Source: Myrica gale
Lineage: Eukaryota > Streptophyta > Magnoliopsida > Fagales > Myricaceae
DNA length: 64,000 nt
Direction: 5' to 3'
Assembly: GCA_963930655.1 (NCBI GenBank)
Contig: OZ005616.1
Span: forward strand, 12,490,001 to 12,554,000
A program made the translations under genes and the position numbers. The notes below the pieces were generated by a model, which had not been told where the DNA came from, made no database searches, and saw nothing but the letters and a program-made list of their open reading frames with translations. Below, in pieces: positions 45,601 through 56,107 of this stretch. Numbering within the stretch: the stretch's first letter is position 1; each line of letters opens with the position of its first letter.

Positions 45601-45780
45601 GGTGAGTGAATGTGGCCTAATTTTCGGCCAAAGGGGGAGATTTTCTCTTGGTAGGATAAAAACCAACTTTTGCAACCATCACTTCATGTCTCCTTGGCCT
45701 TATCTCTCTTTTGGTTCCAATCCAACTAACTTAGTTACTCTAGTGTTACTTAGTTGGCCTAATGAAGTTGTAAGATAACT

Positions 45781-46375
45781 AGCCCAATAACATAAGTCTA
45801 AAGGCCCAATAGCATAAGCATTAAGTCCACATCATAAGTCTAAGGGCTAAGGCCCAATAACATAAGTCTTTAAAGCCCAATAACAATATATAGCAGCCCA
45901 ACCATTATAAGTTCCAAGGCCCAATATCAACCCAATAACAACCCAACTATTATAAGTCTTAAGGCCTAATATCAGCCCACTATCTTTTCCATATAAAAGG
46001 CCCAATATCACAAGTCTTAAGTCCATTTCACAAGCCTAAAGGCTAAGGCCCAATAACATCATATGGCAGCCCAATACCATAGGTCTTGAGCCCAATAATA
46101 TAAGTCCTAGCAGCCCAATAACAGCCCATTATTCTTCCAAATAACAGCCCACTATTATAAGCCATAAGGCAGCCCACTAACAGCCAAATTACCATGATTT
46201 CTAAGGCCCAATTTCAGCCCAATAACAACTCAAATTCTTATAAGTTCTAAGGCCCAATATCAGCCTAATTTAATATAAATTCTAGGGCCAAATTTTCATC
46301 TCAACTTATTATAATTTCTAAGGCCCAATAACATAAATATTAAGTCCAAATCATAGATATTGGCCCAATAACATG
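45781..46375 (-). promoter_or_regulatory. Array of TGGGCY (site II) motifs in U3 of the solo LTR
   Basis: Twenty copies of (A/G)GCCCA in about 595 bp, every one reading TGGGC(C/T) in the LTR sense direction. TGGGCY is the site II element bound by plant TCP factors in growth-linked promoters. The array starts about 370 bp inside the sense 5' end, in the U3 zone. It is a loose repeat of a TAAGGCCCAATA-type unit. Confidence 0.5.
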
Positions 46376-47422
46376 TATTAACATTTCAAAGTCATAAAGA
46401 AGGCTATAAGAAATATACTTTAGAAATATTCAGCAACTTGGATGCTAAAAATATCAGAAGTTCTTCTATCATCATCACCATAAAAGTTACCTTGAAGAAT
46501 ATCATAAGTCTTATGGAAATTATCTTGGAGAAATTCACCTTGAAGAAATTCGGTCATTAAGAAATTATTGACTTCACCACCATAATAAAATACTTAAGGA
46601 AAGTATGGCAACCCCAAATCAAAATAGCATAGGTCATTGTGGTATAATATCTTGCTACGTATTAAGAAAATTTACCAATAATAGCCCTTTAAATATAAAT
46701 AGCAAAATACGTAAGCATAAAATGACATTGTAAAATTCGGGGTCTCACAATTTCAGTTTGAGCGATGTACCCTCAGAGTTCCTTAGTCTCGACCCCGCTC
46801 CTCTGGCCCCACCGGCGGAGTGTAGCTATGTCTCACCTGCAATCGGTGTTGTAGATCTTACCTCCGATATTGGTTCGGAGGACTAGTGGGCTCGAGTTTA
46901 GATGCAGTTTCTTTTGGTTTTCTTTATCTTTTGATGTATAATCAAAGTTTAAAACACACGGTTGTAATGGCATGGCGAGCTATGGAAAGCTCCCACTTTT
47001 GTACTTACTTAGCCCTTTTTGTAGTCCTCTTGAAAGAGGTGTTTTGGAAAAACCGTGTTTAGTAATGAAAAACTTGTATTTACTGTTCGAGTTTCTTTCT
47101 TCTCTTAGTTCTTTCTTCTCATTTTTAATATTATTGCGCTTCCATTTATACTAATAGTTTTAAATTACTAAACTTTTCCAAAACATTTAACATGAGTCGA
47201 TTTATCGTCTTTTTTTCTGAATCGCGTTATCTATTTTGAATGCATCTTCCTAATTCCTAATTTCTAATATCACAACAATATTTTCAAATAGAACTTCCAC
47301 TAAGCTTTTCATGGTCAATAAGTTGATGCTTACTTGGAATAATTTGTGCCGTAATCTCGGTATGTGTGCATACTATCTTTATAGGTGATCCTAGGGGGTA
47401 AGTACAACCACGGGGCGTAACA

Positions 47423-48219
47423 AAGCATAAAGAGTAAGTAGGTGGCCTTTTAAGCCTACGGTCAAATATAAGGGAATTCTCGGTGGAACGGTGAAGTGTG
47501 TAGAGAATAATTGGATGGAAAGCATAGAGAGTAAAAGGGATTAGATACTTCAGTAGTCTTAGCTTTAAACATGGATATCGGGCGCTATGCGTATCAATCA
47601 GTGCAGTACTATAGCTAACGCGTGCATTAAGTATGCTTGGTAAAAAATGAAACTAAAAGGAGTTGAGGGGGGCCTACACTTTGCACCCTCTATCTTTGGA
47701 CGTATTGACACTTTGGACCTCGATCTATTATTTTTGTTTCTCCCACCAACTACTGATTTCAAACACTTTGCACCCTTCGTTAAAATTTTTCGTCAATTTG
47801 GACGAAAATTTGTTCTTTGATCAAAATTACAATTTTACCATCGTAAAATTGTCACTGTCCAAAAAAATATGGGGGATAAATTATTATATATTATATTTAA
47901 AAAAATTATTATATTATGTTATATTTGTCTTGGAGGAGTATTTCGGTCACTTTCCGTCTGGTTTAACGGCCAATCGAAAGGGGACTACAATTGAATGTTT
48001 TTGGAACTTGAATTTTTTGATACTTTTCATCCTTCATTCTCTCCATGTCTTAGACTTTAATAACATTTTAATGTTGTCATGGTTATTTACATTAGTGTCT
48101 ATTACAGTTGGGAGATGTATTAAACATTCATATATAGCTAGAACAATAAGTCTACTCATATCCTTTTTAGTTTATAAATAAAATTATATTTTCCTCTTCA
48201 AATTAGTACCACCTATTTG
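47423..48219. other. No gene recognised; part resembles a dispersed non-coding repeat
   Basis: 47660-47960 (CTACACTTTGCACCC..., then a CACTTTCCGTCTGGTTTAACGG stretch) resembles a widely dispersed type of plant transposon-derived repeat, but I found no inverted terminal repeats, so I only flag it. The 172-codon plus frame crossing it (47663-48181) has biased, hydrophobic composition and no family features. Confidence 0.35.
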
Positions 48220-49145
48220 TTATATGCCCTTTAAACTACCATTCTTAGGGATCTGAAAGTTACATCGACCTTCTTGCGTGTCTCCAACTTCGAATCTTAT
48301 TCCAGCTTGCTGAAGCTCTGTTGCTGACGTAATTGGATCCCATTTCGCAGACGAAACATGGAGAGCCTGGTATGATCCAGCTAAGCGGTTTCGGTAACAG
48401 TCGAGTAAATGCTTCTTTTCTGTATCTCCAGGAACATTGCCAAGGGAAGTTCCGCGTGCTTTAGATAACCAATTGACAACAAGATCATGTACGGATCTGT
48501 GGTCAACATTCTTTGACTTGGTCGAATTGAACAAACAGTCCAGCACGCACCATGGAATCTGATTCTCATGTAGAAGCAAGTCGACTCCTATTTGCCAAGG
48601 CATCCATGACATGTTGAACACGGGATCTTCCTTATCTGGTACAGCTCCCATTTTCAAATACTTGCGGAGGAATTCAATGATGAAACAACCGTCAACCACC
48701 ATCATCTCTATGAATTCCTCTTTGCTGAGATGAATTTCTTCTGCATAACTTTGACGACAATGTTGCTCCATGCTTCCGATTTCTTGTACAAAGCATTCCA
48801 AAGTTGTTCTCTCAGTTGGTGCTCGACTTAGGAGACCATGCAAATACCACAACTTAGTTTTCTCCATTGCTTCTAGCTTCTTATTTCCTTGGTGATGAAA
48901 TGGGCCAATCGAAACTACTTCGGGAACAAAAATTTTTCCATATGCTTCCGTAATTTATTTGGAACTCTAATTATGGAGCATTGAGATGATGCTGGAGGCT
49001 TATGGAAAAGCTTTCTCTGAATCCCAGATGCAATTACTTTCACATCTCCAATCTCAATAGATGTTTGATTGCTTTTATTGGAATTTATCATCATATGTTC
49101 TTCTGCTTCAATTATTTCGGGGAACTCGACATTGCTCGTCATCAT
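48220..49145 (-). pseudogene. DUF247 (UPF0481) protein, N-terminal part, frameshifted and truncated
   Basis: Plant DUF247 proteins are membrane-anchored, usually 430-500 residues, and mostly of unknown function; some act in grass self-incompatibility. From ATG 49145 the first frame has an acidic N-terminus and the CSIIRVPNKLRK motif, then hits a stop near 48915. The neighbouring frame continues with VVSIGPFHH, then ATG 48867 and 215 codons with the family motifs: SYAEEIHLSKEEFIEMMVVDGCF, LLLHENQIPWCVLDCLF and the SATELQQAGIRFE block. The frame shift falls in a T-run between LRK and VVSIGPFHH. The frame ends after IPKNGSLKGI, without the last 150 or so residues and the C-terminal membrane helix. 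Both defects indicate a pseudogene. Confidence 0.85.
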
Positions 49146-49178
49146 GTAATTTTTCTTCTTAGCAATGAAGAATTGCAA

Positions 49179-49766
49179 TCTGCCTTACGAATCTACTAAA
49201 AAATGAAAAAACCAAAGAATTAGTTGTGGTCTTCTAGAAGTCTAATAAAAAAAATTGAAACCATATATATACTGTTCTAGAAGCACAAGAAATGAGATCA
49301 AGTATATATGGATCTACGACCCCTGCATTGAGGGGCCTTCCCGCACCCACACCACCCCTGCGTGGGGGGCGGGGGAGGAATTTGTCTCGCATAGACGATG
49401 GCGTGACGAGAGCTGTTTAAGGCTAGTTAGCGTCTCTTCTTTTTCTTTTTTTGGAATAAACGATCTTACTCTTCCTTTATTAGGACACATTAGATATTGA
49501 TTCAGAACCCTTCTTCACCCACGGAACACCTGTGTGTGTGGGGGAAGACCTGCGTTGCATAGACGAGGGCATGATGAGAAAGGTCCCTTTCCCCGTCATA
49601 GATCCTCCCGGATATCCACCCCATCGCGCTAGTCCCACGCCTCTTCCAGCTGAAGGTATTTGTTTTTTCTTTTTCCTCTGTCTCTCTCCTTCCTCCTCTC
49701 TTCCATACTGTTTTTTGTTTGCTAAAGTTCAGAGGAATACGTACGATTGATAAATGTTCCCAAACA
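49179..49766. other. No gene recognised
   Basis: Two somewhat similar GC-rich stretches (around 49330-49420 and 49515-49580) share a GGGG-rich stretch, a CGCATAGACGA / TGCATAGACGA piece and a GATGA/GACGAGAG part; they may be an old duplicated repeat. No coding region is supported. Confidence 0.35.
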
Positions 49767-50073
49767 GAGATTGAGAGCTCAATGCTTACAACCGCACTTA
49801 AAAACACTAGTCACTTTGGCAACCGATTTGAACAATAAACAAGAATCAAAATCGGTTCCCAAACATGGACATGATCCAAGCATGAACAGTGATTGAATAC
49901 TTTTAATGTACTGCACCAAATCGAGATTGAGAACTCAATCCTTACAAAAAGCACTTAAAAACACTAGTCACTTTGGCAACCGATTCGGAAAAAGAAACTA
50001 GAATCAAAATCGGCTCCCAAACATGGACGAGATCCTAACATGAACAGTGATTGAATTCTTTTAATGTACTGCA
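49767..50073. repeat. Tandem duplication, 156-bp period, two units
   Basis: GAGATTGAGARCTCAAT at 49767 recurs at 49923. Each is followed by CACTTAAAAACACTAGTCAC, GGCAACCGATT, ATCAAAATCGG, CCAAACATGGAC, TGAACAGTGATTGAAT and TTTTAATGTACTGCA. The units are about 90% alike by eye. A Tekay LTR begins about 115 bp to the right. Confidence 0.85.
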
Positions 50074-50189
50074 TATAGAAGTAAATGTTGATAGGAAATG
50101 GTCGTTTTAATGCTTGATTCTACTTAAAACTATTTGTTCTCGGAAACAAAGAAGGCATGCGCCTAATTTTTACCACTTCACACACAGCA

Positions 50190-53100
50190 TGTCACGCCCC
50201 GAACGGCACCCCGCAGGGACCGTGACAGCCGCGAGCTATTCTCCGGATAGCTCCAGCGTTCTTACTTACTTACGTGCTTACGGCGGAAACATACAAGATC
50301 GCGAGGGATTCGAGCTAAATCTTACATAATCAGGGTTCTCATTAAGTTTGCATTCAAAACATATATAATATTTTAAAATCCAACTAGTGACGAATCTCAT
50401 CGATCAGGTCACCATGATCAAAAATAAGAACATCATCTGGGTCCTTCTAAGTCAGGTAGTCCTCCTGACTCTCTTCACCTGTGGCATCTGGAATGACACA
50501 ATTTTAAAAACGTGAGTCAAAAAGACTCAGTAAGGGAAAGACATAACTTTGAAACATGCTCTTGACTTTTGCTTGCTTAATCATAAAAGAAAAGAACTTG
50601 ATAAGTGATGCACATGCATGTCATGGATATGCATATGCTCTTGCTTAAATTCGGCCCCAGGCCCTTGAAAATTACTTATTCATACTTGTGCCACTCTTGG
50701 CCTTTCACAACCATTTCATATCTTTTACTTGTGGGCTCGCTCCATTTAACCCCTGAAGTCAGGGTTGTGCGTTCCCTTTGGAACCGTCCCCGAATTCCCT
50801 TGGAGACCTTACATATGGTCAGCTAGCGCACCTTCTCGCATTCGTCCTTCAGTGGTTAGACTTGACCCTTGTAGGCCCACACCTTCTCAATGTCCTTCAG
50901 TGTGGTTGCACAGCCTCGTGGATTCACCCATCCTTCTCGCATTCGTCCTTCGGTATGGGAGTCCATCTTGATGGTACAGTACCGACCAGTACCCCTTAAC
51001 TTAACTTATCGTTTCATAAAACTTTTCATAGTCTTTCCATAAAATCATTGCATAAACATTCTTCTTGAAAAATTCATGCATTGCACATGTCGTGTCATGC
51101 TCGATTAAACTCTCATGCTTGTTCATGAAACAATGCAGTGTGTCATTCCAGTTTTGAAAAAGAAACACTTACTGTCCACTTACAGTATCCACTTACTCTT
51201 GGTCTTCGTTGGTAGTGTATAAGATACGTAGATCGCCTACAAGCGATTCAAATATTTCTTAGACTTTAAGAAATAGTACGTAATTATTAAACATGTATAT
51301 ATCACTGAAATTCTTATAATCATTTAAAGTATTTTATTTACTCTTCTTTAACTAATACTAGTTAAACTTAGGTTTTTCAATTATTGAACTCTATTACAAT
51401 ATATTTATATATCTATTCTCGATTAGGGTTTTAATCAGCAATTAATAGCTTTGGGATTAAACCCAAGTCTCCCATTAGTTAATGTACTCCATTAAACCTT
51501 ACATTAAACTATTAATAACTTAATCACACTTAAATCTTGAATTGGACCTTAAACCTCAATTAATCCCGAGTACTAACCCTAACTAGGGTTTCAAATATTT
51601 TTATTACAATCATGGTTCTTCAATATAAATTCTAATTAGCCTAACCCCAATTTCCTTATCAACAATGATGATCCATTTATCATAAATTGCACTTAGGGAT
51701 TCATTTCATTATGATATTCGGCTATCACCAGTTTATGTGCCTCTTTAATCACAACATTAACTCCAAGGGTGATCCCATCCTTCATTCGACAATTTCACAA
51801 CCTAGGATCTAAGAATCAAAACACAATCATAAGATACCAAGCATTAACCTATTCGGCCAGCACACTCATTTTCCCAAATAATCAAGTTTTCTTTTGTTTC
51901 TTTCAACTTGCATGCATCCTTTACACTTCATAATCATCTACCATACATTAGGCCAATAACCTAGCATATAAAATGACCAATGACCAGATCCAATTAGGCA
52001 CAAAATTAATCTTGGAAACCTAGGTATACTATATTCGGCCATACCACATAATACCACCTTTTTATACTTAGAAAATTTATGACATGCATACTTTGCACTC
52101 TACAATCCATCTTGGCATGCATTTACTTCACACCTTCATCATTCATGTATGACATGTCCAGATCTAACATTCAAACACATATATAATCATAGATCTAAAG
52201 AGATTCACAACTTACAACTAACATAGGCTTAAATCCAACATCCTTTAACATACATTGTTTTCCCTTTGCATTTTTCCCAACATACAACTCTAGATCTAGA
52301 ATATACATAGTTAGATATACCCTTAGACATCTTAATACTACCAGATCTAGCAAGATTCAATAACCTAAGAACATGAAACATCAAGATCCATTCACAACTA
52401 GTTCGGCCAATCAATAGGTATGGTGGTTCGGTCACTACCTTGTTGTTCCTTCTTCCTTCTCTTTGTTCCTTTGCAAGCTTCTCCTCTCCTTCACCTACTA
52501 AACAACCTAAGGTTCTTAATCATTCCAGATCTCACCATATCCAAGCATAAAACAACTCAAACTCTAAGATCTATACACAAGAGAATTCGGTCATCAAGAG
52601 GAAAACAAGTTCTAAACCTTACCTAGTGCTCCTTTGTTTTTCCCCTTTTCTTTTCCTTTGCACAATACCTCTTGACTTCACCTTCTTCTTCTTCCCTTAC
52701 ACGAAATCCTCCTTGATCCAAGCTCAAAATCACTCTTTGGGGCTTCAACAGATTCAGTTTGCCTTGGTTCCTCACCTTTCTCTCTTTTTGGTGTTCGGTT
52801 TCTCCCTTCCCTTTGGTGTTCGGTTTCTCACTTCTAAGCTATGTGATGCACGGCCAAAGGACTCCAAAAGACTTCAAATGAGTGTGTAAGGGCTATGCGT
52901 AAAAGGCCTCTCACAAAGGACAAATTGGAATGCATTTGGACAAGAAATCCGGCCATGTGAGAATTTACTTTTCCTTCACCTTTTTTTTCAACTTTTCAGT
53001 TTTGTCTCCCCTTTGTCCCCTTTGTCTTGCACGAAATTTATCCTCCACCACACATTTCAAGTCCTCTTTAAATGCTAGTTCAACCAATTAGGTTCCCTTG

Positions 53101-53920
53101 GTTGAAATCCAACTAGTTTAGTTTACTTAGTTACAACTCAACCAACCTAGTTACATAGCATACTTAGTTGGCTTAATGAATGATTAGTACTACTAATCTT
53201 ATATTATAACTTAACTCCAAGGCCCATTGGGCAGCCCAATAAATCCTTAATCCAAGGCCCAACATCACCACCTAAAGCCCATTTCATAAGCCCAAGGGCT
53301 TAGGCCCAATGTCCAACTTCCTTAAGGCCCAATAACACCATTCCAAGGCCCATTGCCATGGGCTTCATGGCAGCCCAATATCATGCTTTCCAAAGCCCAT
53401 CTCCATGATTATTTTGGCAGCCCATTATCATGCCATTATAAGCCCAATATACACCAAATGTTATAAGCCTCATGGCAGCCCAACATCACACTTCAAGGGC
53501 CCATCATCACATGTAATTGGGCAGCCCATATGACACAACTTCAAGGCCCAATTACATCCAATAACCGGCCATAAATGGGTACCCCAATATCAGCCCATTA
53601 TTTGAGGTTTCTAAGCCCAACATGCAAGTCTTAATAATCCAAAATCATTCATAAGAAAATCCTTCAAAAATTAAAATCAAGAATATTGAAGGAAAATATA
53701 CAATTAATCTAGCAACATGAAATCGGTTACTATAAAATTTAAATTCCATCCATAGCATTTAAATCATAACATCACATATTAGAAATTCAAAATAATTACA
53801 TATACATTTTCTTAACATAAAATCATGCCTTGGCCAAGCAAGGTTTCTTTTAATACAGGATAGGCCATGAAATCCTTCATCTAGTAATGAAGTAGACACG
53901 GGTTTCTTCGGGGTCTTACA
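50190..53920 (-). repeat. 3' LTR of the truncated Tekay copy
   Basis: 3,731 bp, TGTAAGACCCCG in sense start and GGGGCGTGACA at the end. Clearly related to the LTRs of the young copy but diverged, with the same hairpin (50513-50530 region) and paired arms (50488-50500 and 51139-51151). Its sense 5' part has a TGGGCY array instead of the GATAAG array. Confidence 0.92.
53221..53610 (-). promoter_or_regulatory. Array of TGGGCY (site II) motifs in U3 of the second Tekay LTR
   Basis: Eighteen GCCCA copies in about 390 bp, almost all in the orientation that reads TGGGCY in LTR sense. It lies about 310-700 bp inside the sense 5' end, the same relative place as the array in the solo LTR. Confidence 0.5.
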
Positions 53921-53959
53921 TCCTCCCCTCCTTATAAAAATTTTGTCCTCGGAATTTGA

Positions 53960-54814
53960 TTACCATCGCCAATAATTTTGGCCTGACTGGGAGTGTGATG
54001 GGTGAGGGGGAGCATTCGTGCTCACCTCACTACTAATGTCTCCTTGAAACATATGGTCTGGGGAATTACTTCCCGTCCATGACTGTGACGATCTTGTATC
54101 TTGGTTCAGCTCTTCTAGACTAGGGTCATGGATCACATTTTCGGGAGGCATACGGAATGTGGGCCTAGAATCTACCTCCTGTGATGAAAGTCTAGTGTCA
54201 GAACGCACATCTTGTGGTCTGACTCTCCTACGGTGCCTCCTCCGAGAACATTGCTGGAGGGTACATTCAGGCGTAGGGTTTCTTCCCCTTCGCCTTGCAG
54301 GTTCAGGTACAGGATCCGCTTCCATTGGATCCTGTCCAGGAGTCTCCTGTGGCTCTCCTTGGGTTTCTTCCTGAGGGTCCTCTTCAGGATCCTCCTCGGG
54401 ATCTTCCTCCGGGTCTTCCTCAAAATCTTCTGGTAAAACGGTCCTTAAGGGAATGACATTTATTGGCGACTCTGGCTAATAAATACCCTCTAAATATCCA
54501 GAGCAGTCTGGAGATAAGGGTTGACCCCACCTGGAGGGTCCAGGTTGGTTTGCTGCAGAAGGTGGCGGGGGTTGGTGTGTCCCCACCATACCTTTTTGCC
54601 AATAAGGTAAATGGAGCCGGTATGTTCCCCTTGTGTCTTCTCTGTCGGTCTCACGTGGTACAGGAGTCGGAGCCACATGGCTTCCCGACGGTCTCGTCGA
54701 ACCCTGAGATCTAGGGTTGACTCGGAACAAACTGCGGTACTCTCGTGCTGTCATCCTTCTCTGAGAAGGCGTGCCCGAATGCTGGGAACGTGGGGGTCGA
54801 CTACTCGGTGGCAT
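53960..54814 (-). pseudogene. Extra ORF of the second Tekay copy, broken by one stop
   Basis: Counterpart of 17025-17888. From ATG 54814 one frame runs to the stop at 53960, with a single internal TAG (54476-54478) where the other copy has a Trp codon TGG. The N-terminal 33 residues are identical to those of the other copy. Further conserved blocks are GPSRWGQPLSPDCSGYLEG, the EEDP acidic repeat (shorter here), RHRRRVRPQD, PPENVIHDPSLEE and an aromatic end SGQNYWRW. Apart from the stop I see no frame shift. Confidence 0.7.
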
Positions 54815-54990
54815 CTGACATCATAAATAAACGATCAGTTTCAACTCTTCAATCACAATGTCACAATTATATAATTATTAATAGCAGCAACATCAAAAGA
54901 CAACCAATTAAAATGTACTTAATCACAGCAAACAGAGGTCAATAAAGCAGACAATAACATTTTACTCGAAGCAAAATAGGGAATCATGTT

Positions 54991-56104
54991 TCAGATCTGT
55001 TCATCCCGCAGTTGCGGGTATTTCTCGTACATCTCGCTCTCTAGCTCCCACGATGCTTCCCCTAGCCCATGGTTTTTCCATAAAACTTTTACAAGCGGTA
55101 TGGCCATCGTCCGCAGCTGTTGCACCTTCCTATCGAGGATTCGCACCGGCTCCTCCGTATAGGTAAGGTTCTCCCTAATCTGCAAAGGCTCATGTTCTAA
55201 AACATGGGTAGGGTCAGGTACATACTTACGCAAGAGCGAGACATGGAAAACGTCATGGACCCCCGATAGACTAGGCGGTAAAGCCAATCTGTATGCTACC
55301 GGTCCAACTCGCTCTAGTATCTCGAAAGGTCCTACGTATCTGGGTTGGAGCTTTCCTTTCTTCCCGAACCGCGTGATACCCTTCTTCGGGTAAATCTTCA
55401 AAAATACCTTGTCTCCCACTTCGAACGCTAATTCTCTTCGTCTGGTGTCTGCGTAGCTCTTCTGCCGACTCTGGGCCATTTTGAGTCTGTCTGTAATCAC
55501 TTGGATCGTCTCCTTTATCTTCGAGATTATTTCTGGCCCCAAGAGTCTCCCTTCTCCTACCTCATCCCAAAACAATGGTGACCGGCACCTCCTTCCATAC
55601 AAAGCTTCATACGGTGCCATGCCGATGCTCGATTGGAAGCTATTATTGTACGCGAACTCCGCTAAGGGCAAATACTGAGCCCAGCTTCCCTTAAAGTCTA
55701 TGACGCAAGCTCGGAGCATATCCTCCAGGATTTGAATCGTCCTTTCGGATTGTCCGTCCGTTTGTGGGTGAAATGCGGTACTGAAATTTAGTCGCGTGCC
55801 TAGGGCTTCTTGTAACCGCTTCCAAAATCGAGAAGTGAACCTCGGATCCCTATCCGACACTATACTCTTCGGCACCCCGTGTAACCTCACAATCTCCTGC
55901 AAGTACACTTCGGCTAACTTTTCGGGGGTGTACTTTACTCTGATCGGCAAAAAGTGGGCTGACTTTGTCAACCGGTCCACTATTACCCAGACGACATCGT
56001 AACCCGCCGTTGTCCGGGGCAACCCCATCACAAAATCCATAGCAATTCCTTCCCATTTCCATTCGGGAATCTCTAGAGGCTTCAATGTCCCTGCTGGCCT
56101 CTGG
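54991..56104 (-). pseudogene. pol: Pol 3' fragment: integrase core, C-terminal region, chromodomain
   Basis: About 370 open codons equivalent to residues 778-1144 of the complete pol. They carry all three catalytic positions of the integrase (in [18 protein letters not shown] and DGQSERTIQ), a [11 protein letters not shown] segment and the chromodomain (ENLTYTEEPVRILDRK to EKYPQLRDE). The first in-frame Met-like codon at 56085 is TTG (Leu), not a real start. Upstream pol is deleted, so it is a fragment even though this part remains open. Confidence 0.92.
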
Positions 56105-56107
56105 ATT

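Larger units (their letters stand above)
41627..46749 (-). mobile_element. Tekay-type solo LTR, 5.1 kb
   Basis: A 5,123-bp LTR, sense start TGTGAGACCCCG and end GGGGCGTGACA, flanked by ATTTC on both sides (41622-41626 and 46750-46754). It has no internal element sequence, so it is a product of LTR-LTR recombination. It shares the family layout with the other Tekay LTRs (hairpin at about 42011-42028, paired arms at 41988-41999 and 43022-43033) but is about 1 kb longer, partly through internal duplications and a TGGGCY-rich array near its sense 5' end. It sits in an older LTR of opposite orientation. Confidence 0.92.
40427..47422 (+). mobile_element. Older Ty3-type LTR split by a solo LTR
   Basis: The left piece starts TGTAGGACTCGC at 40427, and the right piece ends CGGGGCGTAACA at 47422. 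These ends resemble the sense ends of the Tekay LTRs (TGTGAGACCCCG / GGGGCGTGACA), here in plus orientation. Without the 5.1-kb insertion it is about 1.9 kb. It contains a GTCAGTAGGACTCACC stretch like the GAGTC hairpin of the other LTRs. I found no matching 5-bp duplication (GGATC left, AAGCA right), so its borders or integrity are uncertain. Confidence 0.5.
50190..56104 (-). mobile_element. Second Tekay copy, truncated in integrase
   Basis: 3' LTR 50190-53920, purine tract, extra ORF, and the 3' part of pol, all in the same order as in the element at 12956-26731. Homology ends sharply after CTGGCCTCTGG at 56104, upstream (in sense) of the integrase catalytic core; RT, protease, gag and the 5' LTR are missing. 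A different repeat begins directly at the break. The base before the LTR reads CAGCA (50185-50189), but there is no partner to test a target duplication. Confidence 0.92.

Noticed and set aside
40427..47422. Perfect target duplication for the older LTR
   Set aside because: The five bases outside (GGATC and AAGCA) do not match, so I did not claim a clean insertion.
47663..48181. 172-codon plus frame before the DUF247 remnant
   Set aside because: Hydrophobic, T-rich composition, crosses a dispersed repeat, no family motif.
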